The notes under the pieces: generated by a model
What the model was told of the DNA's origin: nothing
The model's input: only the letters and a program-made list of their open reading frames with translations
Database searches by the model: none
Made by a program: the position numbers and the translations under genes
Shown here: piece by piece, positions 1 through 6,975 of the stretch
Layout: the number at the start of each line of letters is the position of its first letter
Numbering within the stretch: the first letter of the stretch is position 1
DNA from: Solirubrobacteraceae bacterium
Lineage (GTDB): Bacteria > Actinomycetota > Thermoleophilia > Solirubrobacterales > Solirubrobacteraceae
DNA length: 21,892 nt
NCBI GenBank assembly: GCA_025935735.1
Contig: JAICUS010000025.1
Coordinates: 1 to 21,892, forward strand
Direction of reading: 5' to 3'

Positions 1-62
1 CGGATCTTGACCCACCGCAGGACGTCTTCATCGATCGTGAGCGTCGTCCTGACCTTCGCCAT
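1..62 (-). CDS. Ribbon-helix-helix antitoxin-like protein (partial, runs off left edge)
   Basis: Only the first 20 complete codons are in the window, read leftwards from an ATG at 62. They encode MAKVRTTLTIDEDVLRWVKI. A short basic start, an alternating strand with the pattern RTTLTID, then a helix starting EDVLRWVK is the layout of ribbon-helix-helix DNA-binding proteins of the VapB/CopG antitoxin type. Such proteins bind operator DNA as dimers and usually neutralise a toxin encoded just downstream, which here would lie outside the window. The start is supported by an extended -10 box ending 6 nt upstream, which would give a leaderless transcript. The family call rests on a short piece, so another small RHH regulator is possible. 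Confidence 0.6.
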   Translation of the reverse strand, partial: MAKVRTTLTIDEDVLRWVKI

Positions 63-68
63 ACTTGC

Positions 69-77
69 ATCATAGCA
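69..77 (-). promoter_or_regulatory. Extended -10 promoter element of the antitoxin-like gene
   Basis: On the minus strand the sequence reads TGCTATGAT, an extended -10 element (TG-N-TATGAT), with TATGAT at 74-69. Six bases separate it from the ATG at 62, so transcription would start at or next to the start codon. No convincing -35 box is visible 16-18 bp upstream, which is tolerable for an extended -10 promoter. Confidence 0.5.
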
Positions 78-142
78 TCACGATGCCACTTTGGGCTGTC
101 GGGCATCCGCGCAAGCCCGTCGTCACCACGCCTGGCGCCGGT

Positions 143-170
143 GCTCACTTCGTCGAGAAGAAGCACATTG
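143..170 (-). repeat. Boundary motif copy A
   Basis: Plus-strand bases 151-170 are CGTCGAGAAGAAGCACATTG, the best form of a 20-bp motif that occurs six times in the window in the same orientation (also 665, 9175, 9791, 14711 and 18924). With eight upstream bases included (143-170) it matches the copy ending at 9810 at about 25 of 28 positions. On the minus strand it reads as an ORF tail MCFFSTK followed by a stop, which I regard as accidental. Confidence 0.55.
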
Positions 171-266
171 GCGCGTGCCGCGCGGCAGAACGGGCGATGT
201 AGACGACCACCTGCCCTTGGCGAAGTCGCTGGCCGGCCTCGTACCTTCGCTCCGGCGCATCGCCGT

Positions 267-512
267 TCACCGCTCCCCGCGATCGTCGCCAGCGCGGTGC
301 GAGTGCCTTGTCTTGGAATCGGTGCCGAAGAGGCTCGCGTAGAAGCCGTGCTGATGGCGCTTCTCCTGCGGGACGTACGCGTTGCCGAGCACCGCGAGCA
401 TGAACTTCCCGCCAGCGACGAGCGCGAGCCACGCGACCCCGACGAGGGCCACGTCCGTGTCCGACGCGGCTAGCCCGACAATGACGGCGACGCAGCCAAC
501 GAGCGCGCCCAC
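267..512 (-). CDS. Small hypothetical membrane protein, probably 5'-truncated
   Basis: I do not recognise the family. The frame encodes about 81 residues from a GTG at 512 and stays open upstream to the edge of the 87-bp repeat near 579, with no good start there. The first half holds two hydrophobic stretches, roughly residues 2-16 and 22-45, that look like membrane helices. They are followed by a charged segment with VPQEKRHQHGFYASLFG and a hydrophilic tail. Third codon positions are strongly G/C, as in the real genes nearby. The absence of a good start and the abutting repeat suggest that the N-terminus was lost by rearrangement. It could be a chance open frame. Confidence 0.35.
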   Translation of the reverse strand: MGALVGCVAVIVGLAASDTDVALVGVAWLALVAGGKFMLAVLGNAYVPQEKRHQHGFYASLFGTDSKTRHSHRAGDDRGER

Positions 513-578
513 GATGGTTTTCGCGGGTGAGAGCCAGCGGTTGGCTCTAGCCGCGCCGCTCCCTCGCTCGGCGGCGGG

Positions 579-665
579 CCGGTCACCCGGTCGGTCGGCA
601 TGCCGTCGTTGTACCCGTCATGGCCGGAGCGCAGCGGGTAACGGCGATAGCGACATGCCCAGATC
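579..665 (+). repeat. 87-bp dispersed repeat, copy 1
   Basis: This segment matches 13351-13437 end to end without gaps at the same 87-bp length. The first half is conserved and contains the palindrome CGGCATGCCG (597-606). The last 23 bases are nearly identical. A central block of about 16 bases differs almost completely. The left edge is CCGGTCACC and the right edge AGATC. In this copy the right edge runs straight into boundary motif copy B. No terminal inverted repeats are visible, so it is not an ordinary IS or MITE. Confidence 0.75.
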
Positions 666-684
666 GTCGAGAAGAAGCACAAAG
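665..684 (-). repeat. Boundary motif copy B
   Basis: Plus-strand CGTCGAGAAGAAGCACAAAG matches the copy-A motif except for the last few bases. It begins on the last base of 87-bp repeat copy 1, so two dispersed sequences abut here. From 685 to the end of the GntR gene at 833 I see no gene. Confidence 0.5.
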
Positions 685-832
685 CCGACCCGGGGCGGCG
701 ACTGCTGCTTTTTGTCGGGCCGTCGAGTGCCACCGGCAGCGGTGGTCGGTGGGGTCGCCGATCCCGGCTCGAGGTCGGTCGGACGCGACGACCGGACATT
801 CGCAGTTGAGCCGATGCCCGCTCAGGAGCGCG

Positions 833-1609
833 TCATTGAGGCGGCTCGGCGCGCATCCGGCGGATTGTGCGGTAGCGGTAGAGGTCGCCTCGGTTGGCGA
901 AGTGGGCGTACTCGAACGGCACCCCGGCTTCGTCGAACACGCGCTCGGTGACGCTGAGCATCGGCGAGCCGACCTCCACATCGAGCAGTGTGGCGACGCG
1001 CTTGTCAGCCAGGGTCGCGCGCGCCTCCCATTCCGACCAGGTGGGTTGGATGCCGGCGCGCTCGCGCAAGCTGCTGTACAGCGAGGCGGAGGCGAAGTCG
1101 ACCTCGATCAGGAACGGTGCGCGCGCGAGCACGAGCACGGATTGGTCCAGCGCCAGTGGCACGTCGTTGATCAGCCGCACCCGCTCGAGCTCGAAGACGG
1201 GCTCGCCGGCCGCGATCCCGAGCGCGGCGGCCTCGTCCGCCGATGGCCGCCGCGAGTGGGCGGTCACGACGTGCGAGGTGGTGGGCAGGCCTTCTGCGGT
1301 CGCCCACTCGGTGAAGCCGAGCGACCCGGTTATCGGTTCGCTGTAGCCACCGGCGGACACGAACCATCCGCGCCGGGGGCTTGGGCTGATGTAGCCGGCA
1401 TCGGCGAGGGTCGAGAAGGCCTTGCGCAGCGTGTCGCGTGACACCGAAAGGCGCTCGCACAGCTCGCGTTCTGACGCGAGTCGACGTCCCGGTGCGAGCT
1501 GGCCGGAGGTGATGTCGTTGACGATGCGGTCGGCGACCTCGAGGTACCGAGGCCGCCGGCCCGCCACCCCGGCGCCCACCGGTCCGCGCGGTCTGGTCAC
1601 GGCGGCCAT
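833..1609 (-). CDS. GntR-family regulator (HutC/UTRA type) of the adjacent sugar operon
   Basis: This is a transcription factor of about 258 residues, the usual length for the HutC subfamily. An N-terminal winged helix-turn-helix begins at YLEVADRIV and runs through LASERELCERLSVSRDTLRK to the wing residues GYISPSPRRGWFV. A UTRA ligand-binding domain follows, with the typical strings PVFELERVRLINDVPLALD and SVTERVFDEAGVPFEY. UTRA domains bind small effectors, often sugar phosphates, which release the repressor from DNA. It is divergent from the GH4-ABC operon with only 50 bp between starts, so it most likely controls that operon and itself. The ATG at 1609 is my preferred start. A GTG at 1600, 7 nt after a TACGAT -10-like box, would give a leaderless alternative, and an ATG at 1642 would overlap the operator. 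Confidence 0.88.
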   Translation of the reverse strand: MAAVTRPRGPVGAGVAGRRPRYLEVADRIVNDITSGQLAPGRRLASERELCERLSVSRDTLRKAFSTLADAGYISPSPRRGWFVSAGGYSEPITGSLGFTEWATAEGLPTTSHVVTAHSRRPSADEAAALGIAAGEPVFELERVRLINDVPLALDQSVLVLARAPFLIEVDFASASLYSSLRERAGIQPTWSEWEARATLADKRVATLLDVEVGSPMLSVTERVFDEAGVPFEYAHFANRGDLYRYRTIRRMRAEPPQ

Positions 1610-1623
1610 CGTACCGGCGGGGA

Positions 1624-1652
1624 TTGGCAATCTGGTATGCATCTGGTACGGT
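1624..1652 (+). promoter_or_regulatory. Promoter and probable GntR operator of the sugar operon
   Basis: TTGGCA (1624-1629), a 17-bp spacer and TACGGT (1647-1652) form a good sigma70-type promoter that would start transcription at or within a base of the ATG at 1660, giving a leaderless mRNA. Two direct repeats of ATCTGGTA (1630-1637 and 1641-1648) fill the spacer and enter the -10 box, 11 bp apart, about one helical turn. A partly matching inverted half-site, TACCGG, lies near 1613. A regulator bound here would block RNA polymerase directly, and the divergent GntR protein is the obvious candidate. Confidence 0.6.
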
Positions 1653-1659
1653 CGCGCCG

Positions 1660-3009
1660 ATGAAGATCGCGATCGTCGGTGGAGCGGGGTTCCGCTCTCC
1701 TTCCATCTACGCCGGCGTGGTCGACCGGGCGGAGCGCCTCGGCGTCACCGAGTTGGTTCTCCACGACTGCGACGCGCGCCGCCTGGAGCGCATCGCTGCG
1801 GTGATCGCCGGGCTGGACGCGGAGCGCGATCGCGCGGTGCCGTGCCGCACGACGGAGGATCTCGACGACGCTCTGGACGGGGCCGACTTCGTGTTTTGCG
1901 CGGTTCGTGTCGGCGGCCTCGAAGGGCGCTTGGCCGACGAGTCGGTCGCGATCGCGGAGGGCATGGTCGGGCAGGAGACGACAGGGCCCGGCGGGATCTG
2001 CTTCGCGTTGCGGACCGTGCCGGCCGTGGTCGAGATCGCCGAGTGCGCCGCCACGCGCGCGCCCGATGCGTGGTTCGTCAACTTCACGAACCCCGCGGGT
2101 TTGGTGACCGAAGCCGCGCAGCGCGTCCTCGGTGAACGGGCGATCGGAGTCTGCGATGCGCCGCCCAACCTGTTCCGGCGGCTGGCCCGCGTGCTCGGTA
2201 GGCCGGAGCGCGAGCTGTGGTTTCACTACTTCGGCCTGAACCATCTCGGCTGGGTGAGCGCCGTGGTCGACCGGGGCCGGGACCGGCTGCCGGAGTTGCT
2301 CGAGGACGACCGCCGGATCGCCGAGACGGAAGAGGGGCAGCTGTTCGGCGGCGAGTGGCTGCGGACGCTCGGGCTGTGGCCGAACGAGTACCTGTACTAC
2401 TACTACGCCAACCGCGAGGTGGTCGAAGAGCTGCGCGCGAGCGGCACGCGCGCCGCCTACCTCGTCGACCAGCAGCGGGCGTTCTACGAGGCGGACGGCT
2501 CGCCGGCCGACGCGTTGGCGGCCTGGCGCGTCGCCAAGGGGAAGCGGGAGAGCACGTACCTGGAGGAGGCGTGGCGCGCGCTCGACGTGGACGCCGAGCG
2601 GGTGGCTGCGGCTCGCGAGGCCGACGGCGGGTCGAGCTACGCCGACGTGGCGCTCGACCTGCTCGAGGCGCTCACGGGCGGCGGCGACCGCGTGCTGGTG
2701 CTCAACGTGGCGAACCGTGGCAGCCTGCCGTACCTCGATGCCGCCGCGGTGGTCGAAGTGCCGTGCGTCGTCACCCCGGCCGGCGCGCAACCGATCGCCA
2801 TGGGCGACGCTCCACTCGAGGTCAAGGGGCTCATCCAGGAGATCAAGGCCGTCGACCGCGCGACGATCGATGCCGCGCTGCAGGGCTCCCGGCGGCTCGC
2901 GCTGCGTGCGCTGGCGCTGCACCCGCTCGTGCCGTCGGTCGAGTCCGCGCGGCGCGTGCTGGCCCGCTACCTCGAGGAGCAGCCCACGCTCCAGGGGCGG
3001 CTGACGTGA
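1660..3009 (+). CDS. Glycoside hydrolase family 4 enzyme (6-phospho-beta-glucosidase-like)
   Basis: The product is 449 residues, normal for GH4. These cytoplasmic enzymes cut glycosidic bonds by an NAD- and metal-dependent oxidation-elimination mechanism. The N-terminal Rossmann motif is IVGGAGFRSP (residues 5-14). ETTGPGG (106-112) and NFTNPAGLVTEA (141-152) are family signatures. The likely metal ligands are Cys165 in GVCDAP and His195 in FGLNHLGW. The Tyr cluster PNEYLYYYY (241-249) lies where the family's catalytic tyrosine is found. The closest family resemblance is to 6-phospho-beta-glucosidases, although the motif after the metal Cys is CD rather than the common CN. It is the first gene of the operon and overlaps the kinase gene by GTGA (3006-3009). 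The true substrate, and whether it is phosphorylated, cannot be read from the sequence. Confidence 0.88.
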   Translation: MKIAIVGGAGFRSPSIYAGVVDRAERLGVTELVLHDCDARRLERIAAVIAGLDAERDRAVPCRTTEDLDDALDGADFVFCAVRVGGLEGRLADESVAIAEGMVGQETTGPGGICFALRTVPAVVEIAECAATRAPDAWFVNFTNPAGLVTEAAQRVLGERAIGVCDAPPNLFRRLARVLGRPERELWFHYFGLNHLGWVSAVVDRGRDRLPELLEDDRRIAETEEGQLFGGEWLRTLGLWPNEYLYYYYANREVVEELRASGTRAAYLVDQQRAFYEADGSPADALAAWRVAKGKRESTYLEEAWRALDVDAERVAAAREADGGSSYADVALDLLEALTGGGDRVLVLNVANRGSLPYLDAAAVVEVPCVVTPAGAQPIAMGDAPLEVKGLIQEIKAVDRATIDAALQGSRRLALRALALHPLVPSVESARRVLARYLEEQPTLQGRLT

Positions 3010-3899
3010 CCGACGTCGTGTGCGTCGGCCAGCCGTTCCTGGACCTGCGCTTCCTGGGCCTGCGAGAGCTGCCCCGCGCCGGGGAGGAACGCACCGGCGC
3101 GGACCTGCGCGTGACGCCGGGTGGCTCGGCGACGATCGCCATCGGCTGCGCCCGGCTCGGGCTGAGCGTCCGCATCCTCGCGCCGATCGCCCAGGACCAC
3201 CTTGGCGGCGTGCTCGCGTCGCTGCTCGCCAGGGAGGGCATCCCCTGGGAGGGGGCAGCGACCGAGCGCTGCGCGGTGAGCGTCGCCGTCCCCGTCGACG
3301 GCGAGCGAGCCATGATCACCTTCGATCCGCGCGCCGGCGCGGATCTCGCGGCCGCCGACCGCGCGCGGCCTCGGGCGATCGTCGCCGATCTGGCCGCCGC
3401 GGGTACGCGCCGCACGCACGCGGCCGTGTATGCCGTCGTCGGCGACGAGGACGCGCTCGCTCTGCGGGCCGGCTGGCGCGCCGCTGCGGCAGGCGTGACG
3501 GCGCTGCTGGTCAACCGGTCGGAGGCGCGCCACCTCACCGGCCTGGCCGACCCGCGGGCGGCGGCGGTGGCGCTCGCCGAGGTGATGCCGACTGCGGTCG
3601 TCACCCTGGGCGCCGACGGCTGCGTGGCCGCCACCGGCCACGAGACGGTCATGGCCGGAGCGCCCAGCGTCGAGGTCGACGACACGACCGGCGCCGGCGA
3701 CCTCTTCGCGGCCGCCTACGTGTGGGGCGACCTCGCCGGAATGCCGCTGAGAGACCGGCTGGCATACGCGTCGCTGTATGCGTCCCTCGCCCTCCAGGGC
3801 GCGAGCCCGGTGGACGCGGCGCCGACGCGCGAAGCGCTGCTCGCAGAGGCCGCCGAGCGCGGTCTCGGGTTGCTCCACATCGTCGAAGAGGAGGTCTGA
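3006..3899 (+). CDS. PfkB/ribokinase-family carbohydrate kinase
   Basis: A 297-residue kinase that would move phosphate from ATP to a sugar. The N-terminal VCVGQPFLDL and the glycine-rich sugar-binding loop TPGGSATIAIGCARLG (about 37-52) match the first PfkB signature. The C-terminal signature DTTGAGDLFAAAY carries the expected catalytic base Asp232 and the anion-hole glycines. The GTG start at 3006 overlaps the GH4 stop codon, indicating translational coupling. The stop is one base before the start of the binding-protein gene. Substrate cannot be assigned: PfkB enzymes act on ribose, fructose, fructose phosphates, nucleosides and other sugars. The context suggests it handles either the imported glycoside or the product of the GH4 enzyme. 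Confidence 0.87.
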   Translation: MTDVVCVGQPFLDLRFLGLRELPRAGEERTGADLRVTPGGSATIAIGCARLGLSVRILAPIAQDHLGGVLASLLAREGIPWEGAATERCAVSVAVPVDGERAMITFDPRAGADLAAADRARPRAIVADLAAAGTRRTHAAVYAVVGDEDALALRAGWRAAAAGVTALLVNRSEARHLTGLADPRAAAVALAEVMPTAVVTLGADGCVAATGHETVMAGAPSVEVDDTTGAGDLFAAAYVWGDLAGMPLRDRLAYASLYASLALQGASPVDAAPTREALLAEAAERGLGLLHIVEEEV

Positions 3900-3900
3900 C

Positions 3901-5247
3901 GTGCGCTCTTGGATGACGGCGATCCTCGCCGGCGGCGCGGTCGTTGCGCTCGCCGGCTGCGGCAGCCCGGGTGGCGGGGACACCGCCGCCAAGGCGCCGA
4001 GCCAGGTGTCACGCAAGCTCACCACCAAGCCGGTCACGCTGACGGTCTGGGACACCGAGAACGAGCCCGGGCCCACGCAGACGATGGAGGCGCTGGACCG
4101 GCGCTTCGAGGCGCTGCACCCGAACGTCACGGTCAAGCGGGTGGTGCGCCAGTTCAACGACTACGTGGCGACGGTCAAGCTCGCCGCCTCGTCGAAGCAC
4201 CCGCCGGACGTCCTCCAGGGCAACGAGGGCTACAGCGTGGACGGACCGCTCGTCAAGGCCGGGCTCATCCTGCCGCTGGACAAGTACGCGCAGACCTACG
4301 GCTGGGAGCACCGCTTCGGGTCCCCGGGCGTCCTCGACCCGATGCGCTGGGGCGACCGCGGCGCCACATGGGGCAGCGGGTCGCTCTACGGCGTCGCGCA
4401 GACCGCGGAGGTCGTCGGCGCCTTCTACAACAAGCGCGCGCTCGCGCGGCTCGGCCTGAAGGTGCCGACGACGTTCGCGGAGTTCGAGCACTCGCTGGCC
4501 GTCGCCGAGCGGGCCGGCGTGCCGCCGATCATGGTCGGCAACCTCGACAAGTGGCCGATGGGTCACGTGTTCATGGTCCTGCAGTCGCTCTTCTCGCCCC
4601 CGGACGCGATCCGCGGCTGGACGTTCGGGCGTGCGGGCGCGACGTTCGACACGCCCGGGACGCGGCGGGCGGCCGCCACGCTGCAGCGTTGGGCGCGCAG
4701 CGGATACTTCGAGCATGGATTCAACGGCGTCGGCCAGGAGGACGCGGCGGGGCGCTTCGCCAAGGGCGAGGGCCTGTACTTCATCACCGGCCCGTGGGAG
4801 AACGCGACCTTCGCCGGCCCGATGAAGAGCGGCGTCGGCTTCTTCGTCGTGCCGCCGCCGCCGCAGGGCGGACAGGCGGACGCCACCGGCGCGCTGGCCA
4901 TCCCGTTCCACATCAGCGCCCATTCGCCCAATCCCGACGTAGCGGCCGCGTACATCGACTTCATCACCAGCCCGGGCGCGACGAGGACGATCCTGCAGCA
5001 CGGCAACCTGCCGGCCGCCCCGGTCTCGGGCGCGGGGCCGGAGTCACCGGCGTCGTCGCTCGCCTCGATCGTCCACAACTGGACGACGCGCTCGCGCGCC
5101 GACACGCTGACGCCGTACCTGGACTGGGCCACGCCGTCGATGGGCGACACGCTCTTCGCCGCGCTCCAGGACCTGACCGCGGGGCGCACGTCGATCGGCG
5201 CGTTCGTCGCCCGTGTGCAGGCGGACTGGAAGAAGTACAACGGGTGA
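3901..5247 (+). CDS. ABC sugar transporter substrate-binding lipoprotein (CUT1 family)
   Basis: The product is 448 residues. A short basic start and hydrophobic core end in the lipobox LAGC with Cys20, so the protein is expected to be lipid-anchored on the outer face of the membrane. A low-complexity linker, GSPGGGDTAAK, follows. The mature part begins VTLTVWDTENEPGPTQ, the usual first strand of extracellular solute-binding family 1 proteins, and includes VKLAASSKHPPDVLQGNEG and GEGLYFITGPWEN, both typical of sugar binders. AGGAGG lies 6 nt before the GTG start at 3901. It captures the sugar for the two permeases that follow. The ligand is unknown; with GH4 and PfkB partners, a di- or oligosaccharide is plausible. 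Confidence 0.9.
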   Translation: MRSWMTAILAGGAVVALAGCGSPGGGDTAAKAPSQVSRKLTTKPVTLTVWDTENEPGPTQTMEALDRRFEALHPNVTVKRVVRQFNDYVATVKLAASSKHPPDVLQGNEGYSVDGPLVKAGLILPLDKYAQTYGWEHRFGSPGVLDPMRWGDRGATWGSGSLYGVAQTAEVVGAFYNKRALARLGLKVPTTFAEFEHSLAVAERAGVPPIMVGNLDKWPMGHVFMVLQSLFSPPDAIRGWTFGRAGATFDTPGTRRAAATLQRWARSGYFEHGFNGVGQEDAAGRFAKGEGLYFITGPWENATFAGPMKSGVGFFVVPPPPQGGQADATGALAIPFHISAHSPNPDVAAAYIDFITSPGATRTILQHGNLPAAPVSGAGPESPASSLASIVHNWTTRSRADTLTPYLDWATPSMGDTLFAALQDLTAGRTSIGAFVARVQADWKKYNG

Positions 5248-5257
5248 TGCGCAGGCG

Positions 5258-6154
5258 ATGAGCCGCGACCGCCCGGGAACCGAGCGGGCGCCGGGAGCGC
5301 CGCGCTACGTGGCGTTCGCCTATCTGCTGCCGGCGCTGTTGGTCTACGGGCTGTTCGTCGTGGGCCCGATGCTGCACGGCGCGTGGATCTCGCTGTTCCA
5401 GTGGGACGGAGTGACGCGCGGGACGTGGGTCGGCCTGCGCAACTACGCCGACGCCGTGACGGACGGCGCCGTGCGCCGCGAGTTCATGCGAGCGTTCGTG
5501 CTCGTCGGGTTCTACGCGCTGCTGCCGATCGCGCTCGGCCTCGTCCTCGCCGCGGCGCTGTCACGTGCGCGCCTGCGCTTCCTCGGCGTGTTCCGCACCG
5601 TGCTGTTCCTGCCGCAGGTGATCGCCACGGTCGTCGTGGCGGTCACGTGGCGGTGGATCTACGCGCCCGACGGCCCGCTGAACCAGCTGCTGCACGCCGT
5701 CGGGCTCGGCGGCCTGGCGCGCAGCTGGCTCGGCGACTACGGCTGGGCGCTGCCCGCGACGGGGCTCATCGGCACCTGGGTCACCTTCGGGCTGTGCATG
5801 GTGCTGTTCATCGCGGGCATCCAGCAGATCCCGTCGCCGCTCTATGACGCCGCCCGCATGGACGGCGCGGGACCGCTGCGGGAGTTCTTCGCGGTGACCC
5901 TGCCGGGGCTGCGGAACCAGTTGGCGGTCGCGCTCTCGTTGACGGTCATCGCCGGACTGCGCACGTTCGACCTCATCTATCTGACCACGAAGGGCGGCCC
6001 GGGCGACCAGACGCTCGTGCCCTCGCTGGACATCTACCTGCGGGCGTTCTCGACCGGGCAGGTCGGCTCCGCGGCCGCGCTCGGCATCATCCTCACCGCG
6101 CTCATCTTCGCCGTCACGTTCCTCATCACGCGGCTGGTGGAGCAGCGGACGTGA
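5258..6154 (+). CDS. ABC sugar transporter permease 1 (MalF/UgpA-type)
   Basis: An integral membrane protein of 298 residues, usual for the CUT1 class. About six hydrophobic segments are visible, starting with FAYLLPALLVYGLFVVGP after a polar N-terminus of about 22 residues. The cytoplasmic coupling loop (EAA motif) is YDAARMDGAGPLREFFAVTL, with the conserved DGAG core that contacts the ATPase. The typical CUT1 sequence YLTTKGGPGDQT precedes the last helices. The ATG at 5258 lies 10 bases after the binding-protein stop. An ATG at 5246 is closed after four codons. The 3' end overlaps the next permease by GTGA, so translation is probably coupled. Confidence 0.92.
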   Translation: MSRDRPGTERAPGAPRYVAFAYLLPALLVYGLFVVGPMLHGAWISLFQWDGVTRGTWVGLRNYADAVTDGAVRREFMRAFVLVGFYALLPIALGLVLAAALSRARLRFLGVFRTVLFLPQVIATVVVAVTWRWIYAPDGPLNQLLHAVGLGGLARSWLGDYGWALPATGLIGTWVTFGLCMVLFIAGIQQIPSPLYDAARMDGAGPLREFFAVTLPGLRNQLAVALSLTVIAGLRTFDLIYLTTKGGPGDQTLVPSLDIYLRAFSTGQVGSAAALGIILTALIFAVTFLITRLVEQRT

Positions 6155-6972
6155 TCGGGCGCACCGAGCGCGCCGCCAACTACGCGGTGCTCGCCGTCTT
6201 CTCGCTCGTCGCGCTTGCGCCGCTCGCGCTGCTCGTGCTCACCGCGTTCCATCGCCCGGGCGAGGTCACCGGCGGCTTCAGCCTCCCCACCTCGCTGCAC
6301 TTCAGCACGTTCAGCGAGGCGTGGAGCCGCGGGCACTTCTCGGCGTATCTGCGGTCGAGCCTCATCGTGGCCGTGGCCGTGGTGGCGGCTACCACCGTCT
6401 GCTCGGTCCTTGCGGGCTACGCGTTCGGAGCCATGCGCTTCCCGCTCAGCACGCCGCTGTTCTACCTGCTGCTCGCGGGGATCATCGTGCCGTTCGAGTC
6501 CATGGTCGTCCCGCTCTACTACGACTTCCGGGATCTCGGCCTGACCGACACCTACTGGGCGCTGATCCTGCCCCAGGTCGGCCTCTCCGTCTCGTTCGGC
6601 ACGTTCTGGATGCGGGCGTTCTTCCGGTCGGTGCCGGTCGACCTCCTGGAGGCCACGCGCATGGACGGCGCCTCGACGCTGCGCACGCTCCTGCGCGTGC
6701 TCGTGCCGATGGGGCGCCCGGCGATCGTGACGATGATGCTAGTGGTCTTCATGTGGACCTGGAACGAGTTCCTGCTGGCGCTCGTGATGGTCTCGGACGA
6801 AGGGCTGCGGACGGCGCCGCTGGGCCTGTCGTACTTCTCGGGCCGCTACGGGACGGACATCGCGTCGCTGGCGGCGGGCTCGCTGATCGTCGCGGGGCCG
6901 ATCGTCGTGCTCTACGTGTTCCTGCAGCGCCACTTCATCTCCGGAATGCTCGGCGGCGCCTTGAAGGGGTGA
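6151..6972 (+). CDS. ABC sugar transporter permease 2 (MalG/UgpE-type)
   Basis: A 273-residue inner-membrane permease that would pair with the preceding one. It opens with a hydrophobic helix (YAVLAVFSLVALAPLALLVLTAF) and shows about six membrane segments. The EAA coupling loop is LEATRMDGASTLRTLLRVLV, followed by the family string MWTWNEFLLALVMV. The GTG start at 6151 overlaps the permease 1 stop codon. The stop at 6970-6972 is three bases before the ATPase start. No frameshift or missing segment is apparent. Confidence 0.92.
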   Translation: MIGRTERAANYAVLAVFSLVALAPLALLVLTAFHRPGEVTGGFSLPTSLHFSTFSEAWSRGHFSAYLRSSLIVAVAVVAATTVCSVLAGYAFGAMRFPLSTPLFYLLLAGIIVPFESMVVPLYYDFRDLGLTDTYWALILPQVGLSVSFGTFWMRAFFRSVPVDLLEATRMDGASTLRTLLRVLVPMGRPAIVTMMLVVFMWTWNEFLLALVMVSDEGLRTAPLGLSYFSGRYGTDIASLAAGSLIVAGPIVVLYVFLQRHFISGMLGGALKG

Positions 6973-6975
6973 CCG

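Noticed and set aside
145..432. A minus-strand frame ending in MCFFSTK next to the membrane-protein ORF
   Set aside because: The ending is made by the dispersed boundary motif, and the frame overlaps the better 267-512 candidate; composition is Arg-rich.
579..684. 87-bp repeat plus motif B as an integron attC site
   Set aside because: No GTTRRRY core with a matching inverse core at the ends, and the two copies differ in what lies next to them.
2217..3005. Long open frames overlapping the GH4 gene on both strands
   Set aside because: Arg/Pro/Gly-rich shadow frames typical of GC-rich coding DNA; the GH4 frame has clear motifs throughout.
2967..5001. Large minus-strand open frames opposite the kinase and binding-protein genes
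   Set aside because: They are low-complexity antisense frames rich in Arg and Ala with no family resemblance; the plus-strand genes are unambiguous.
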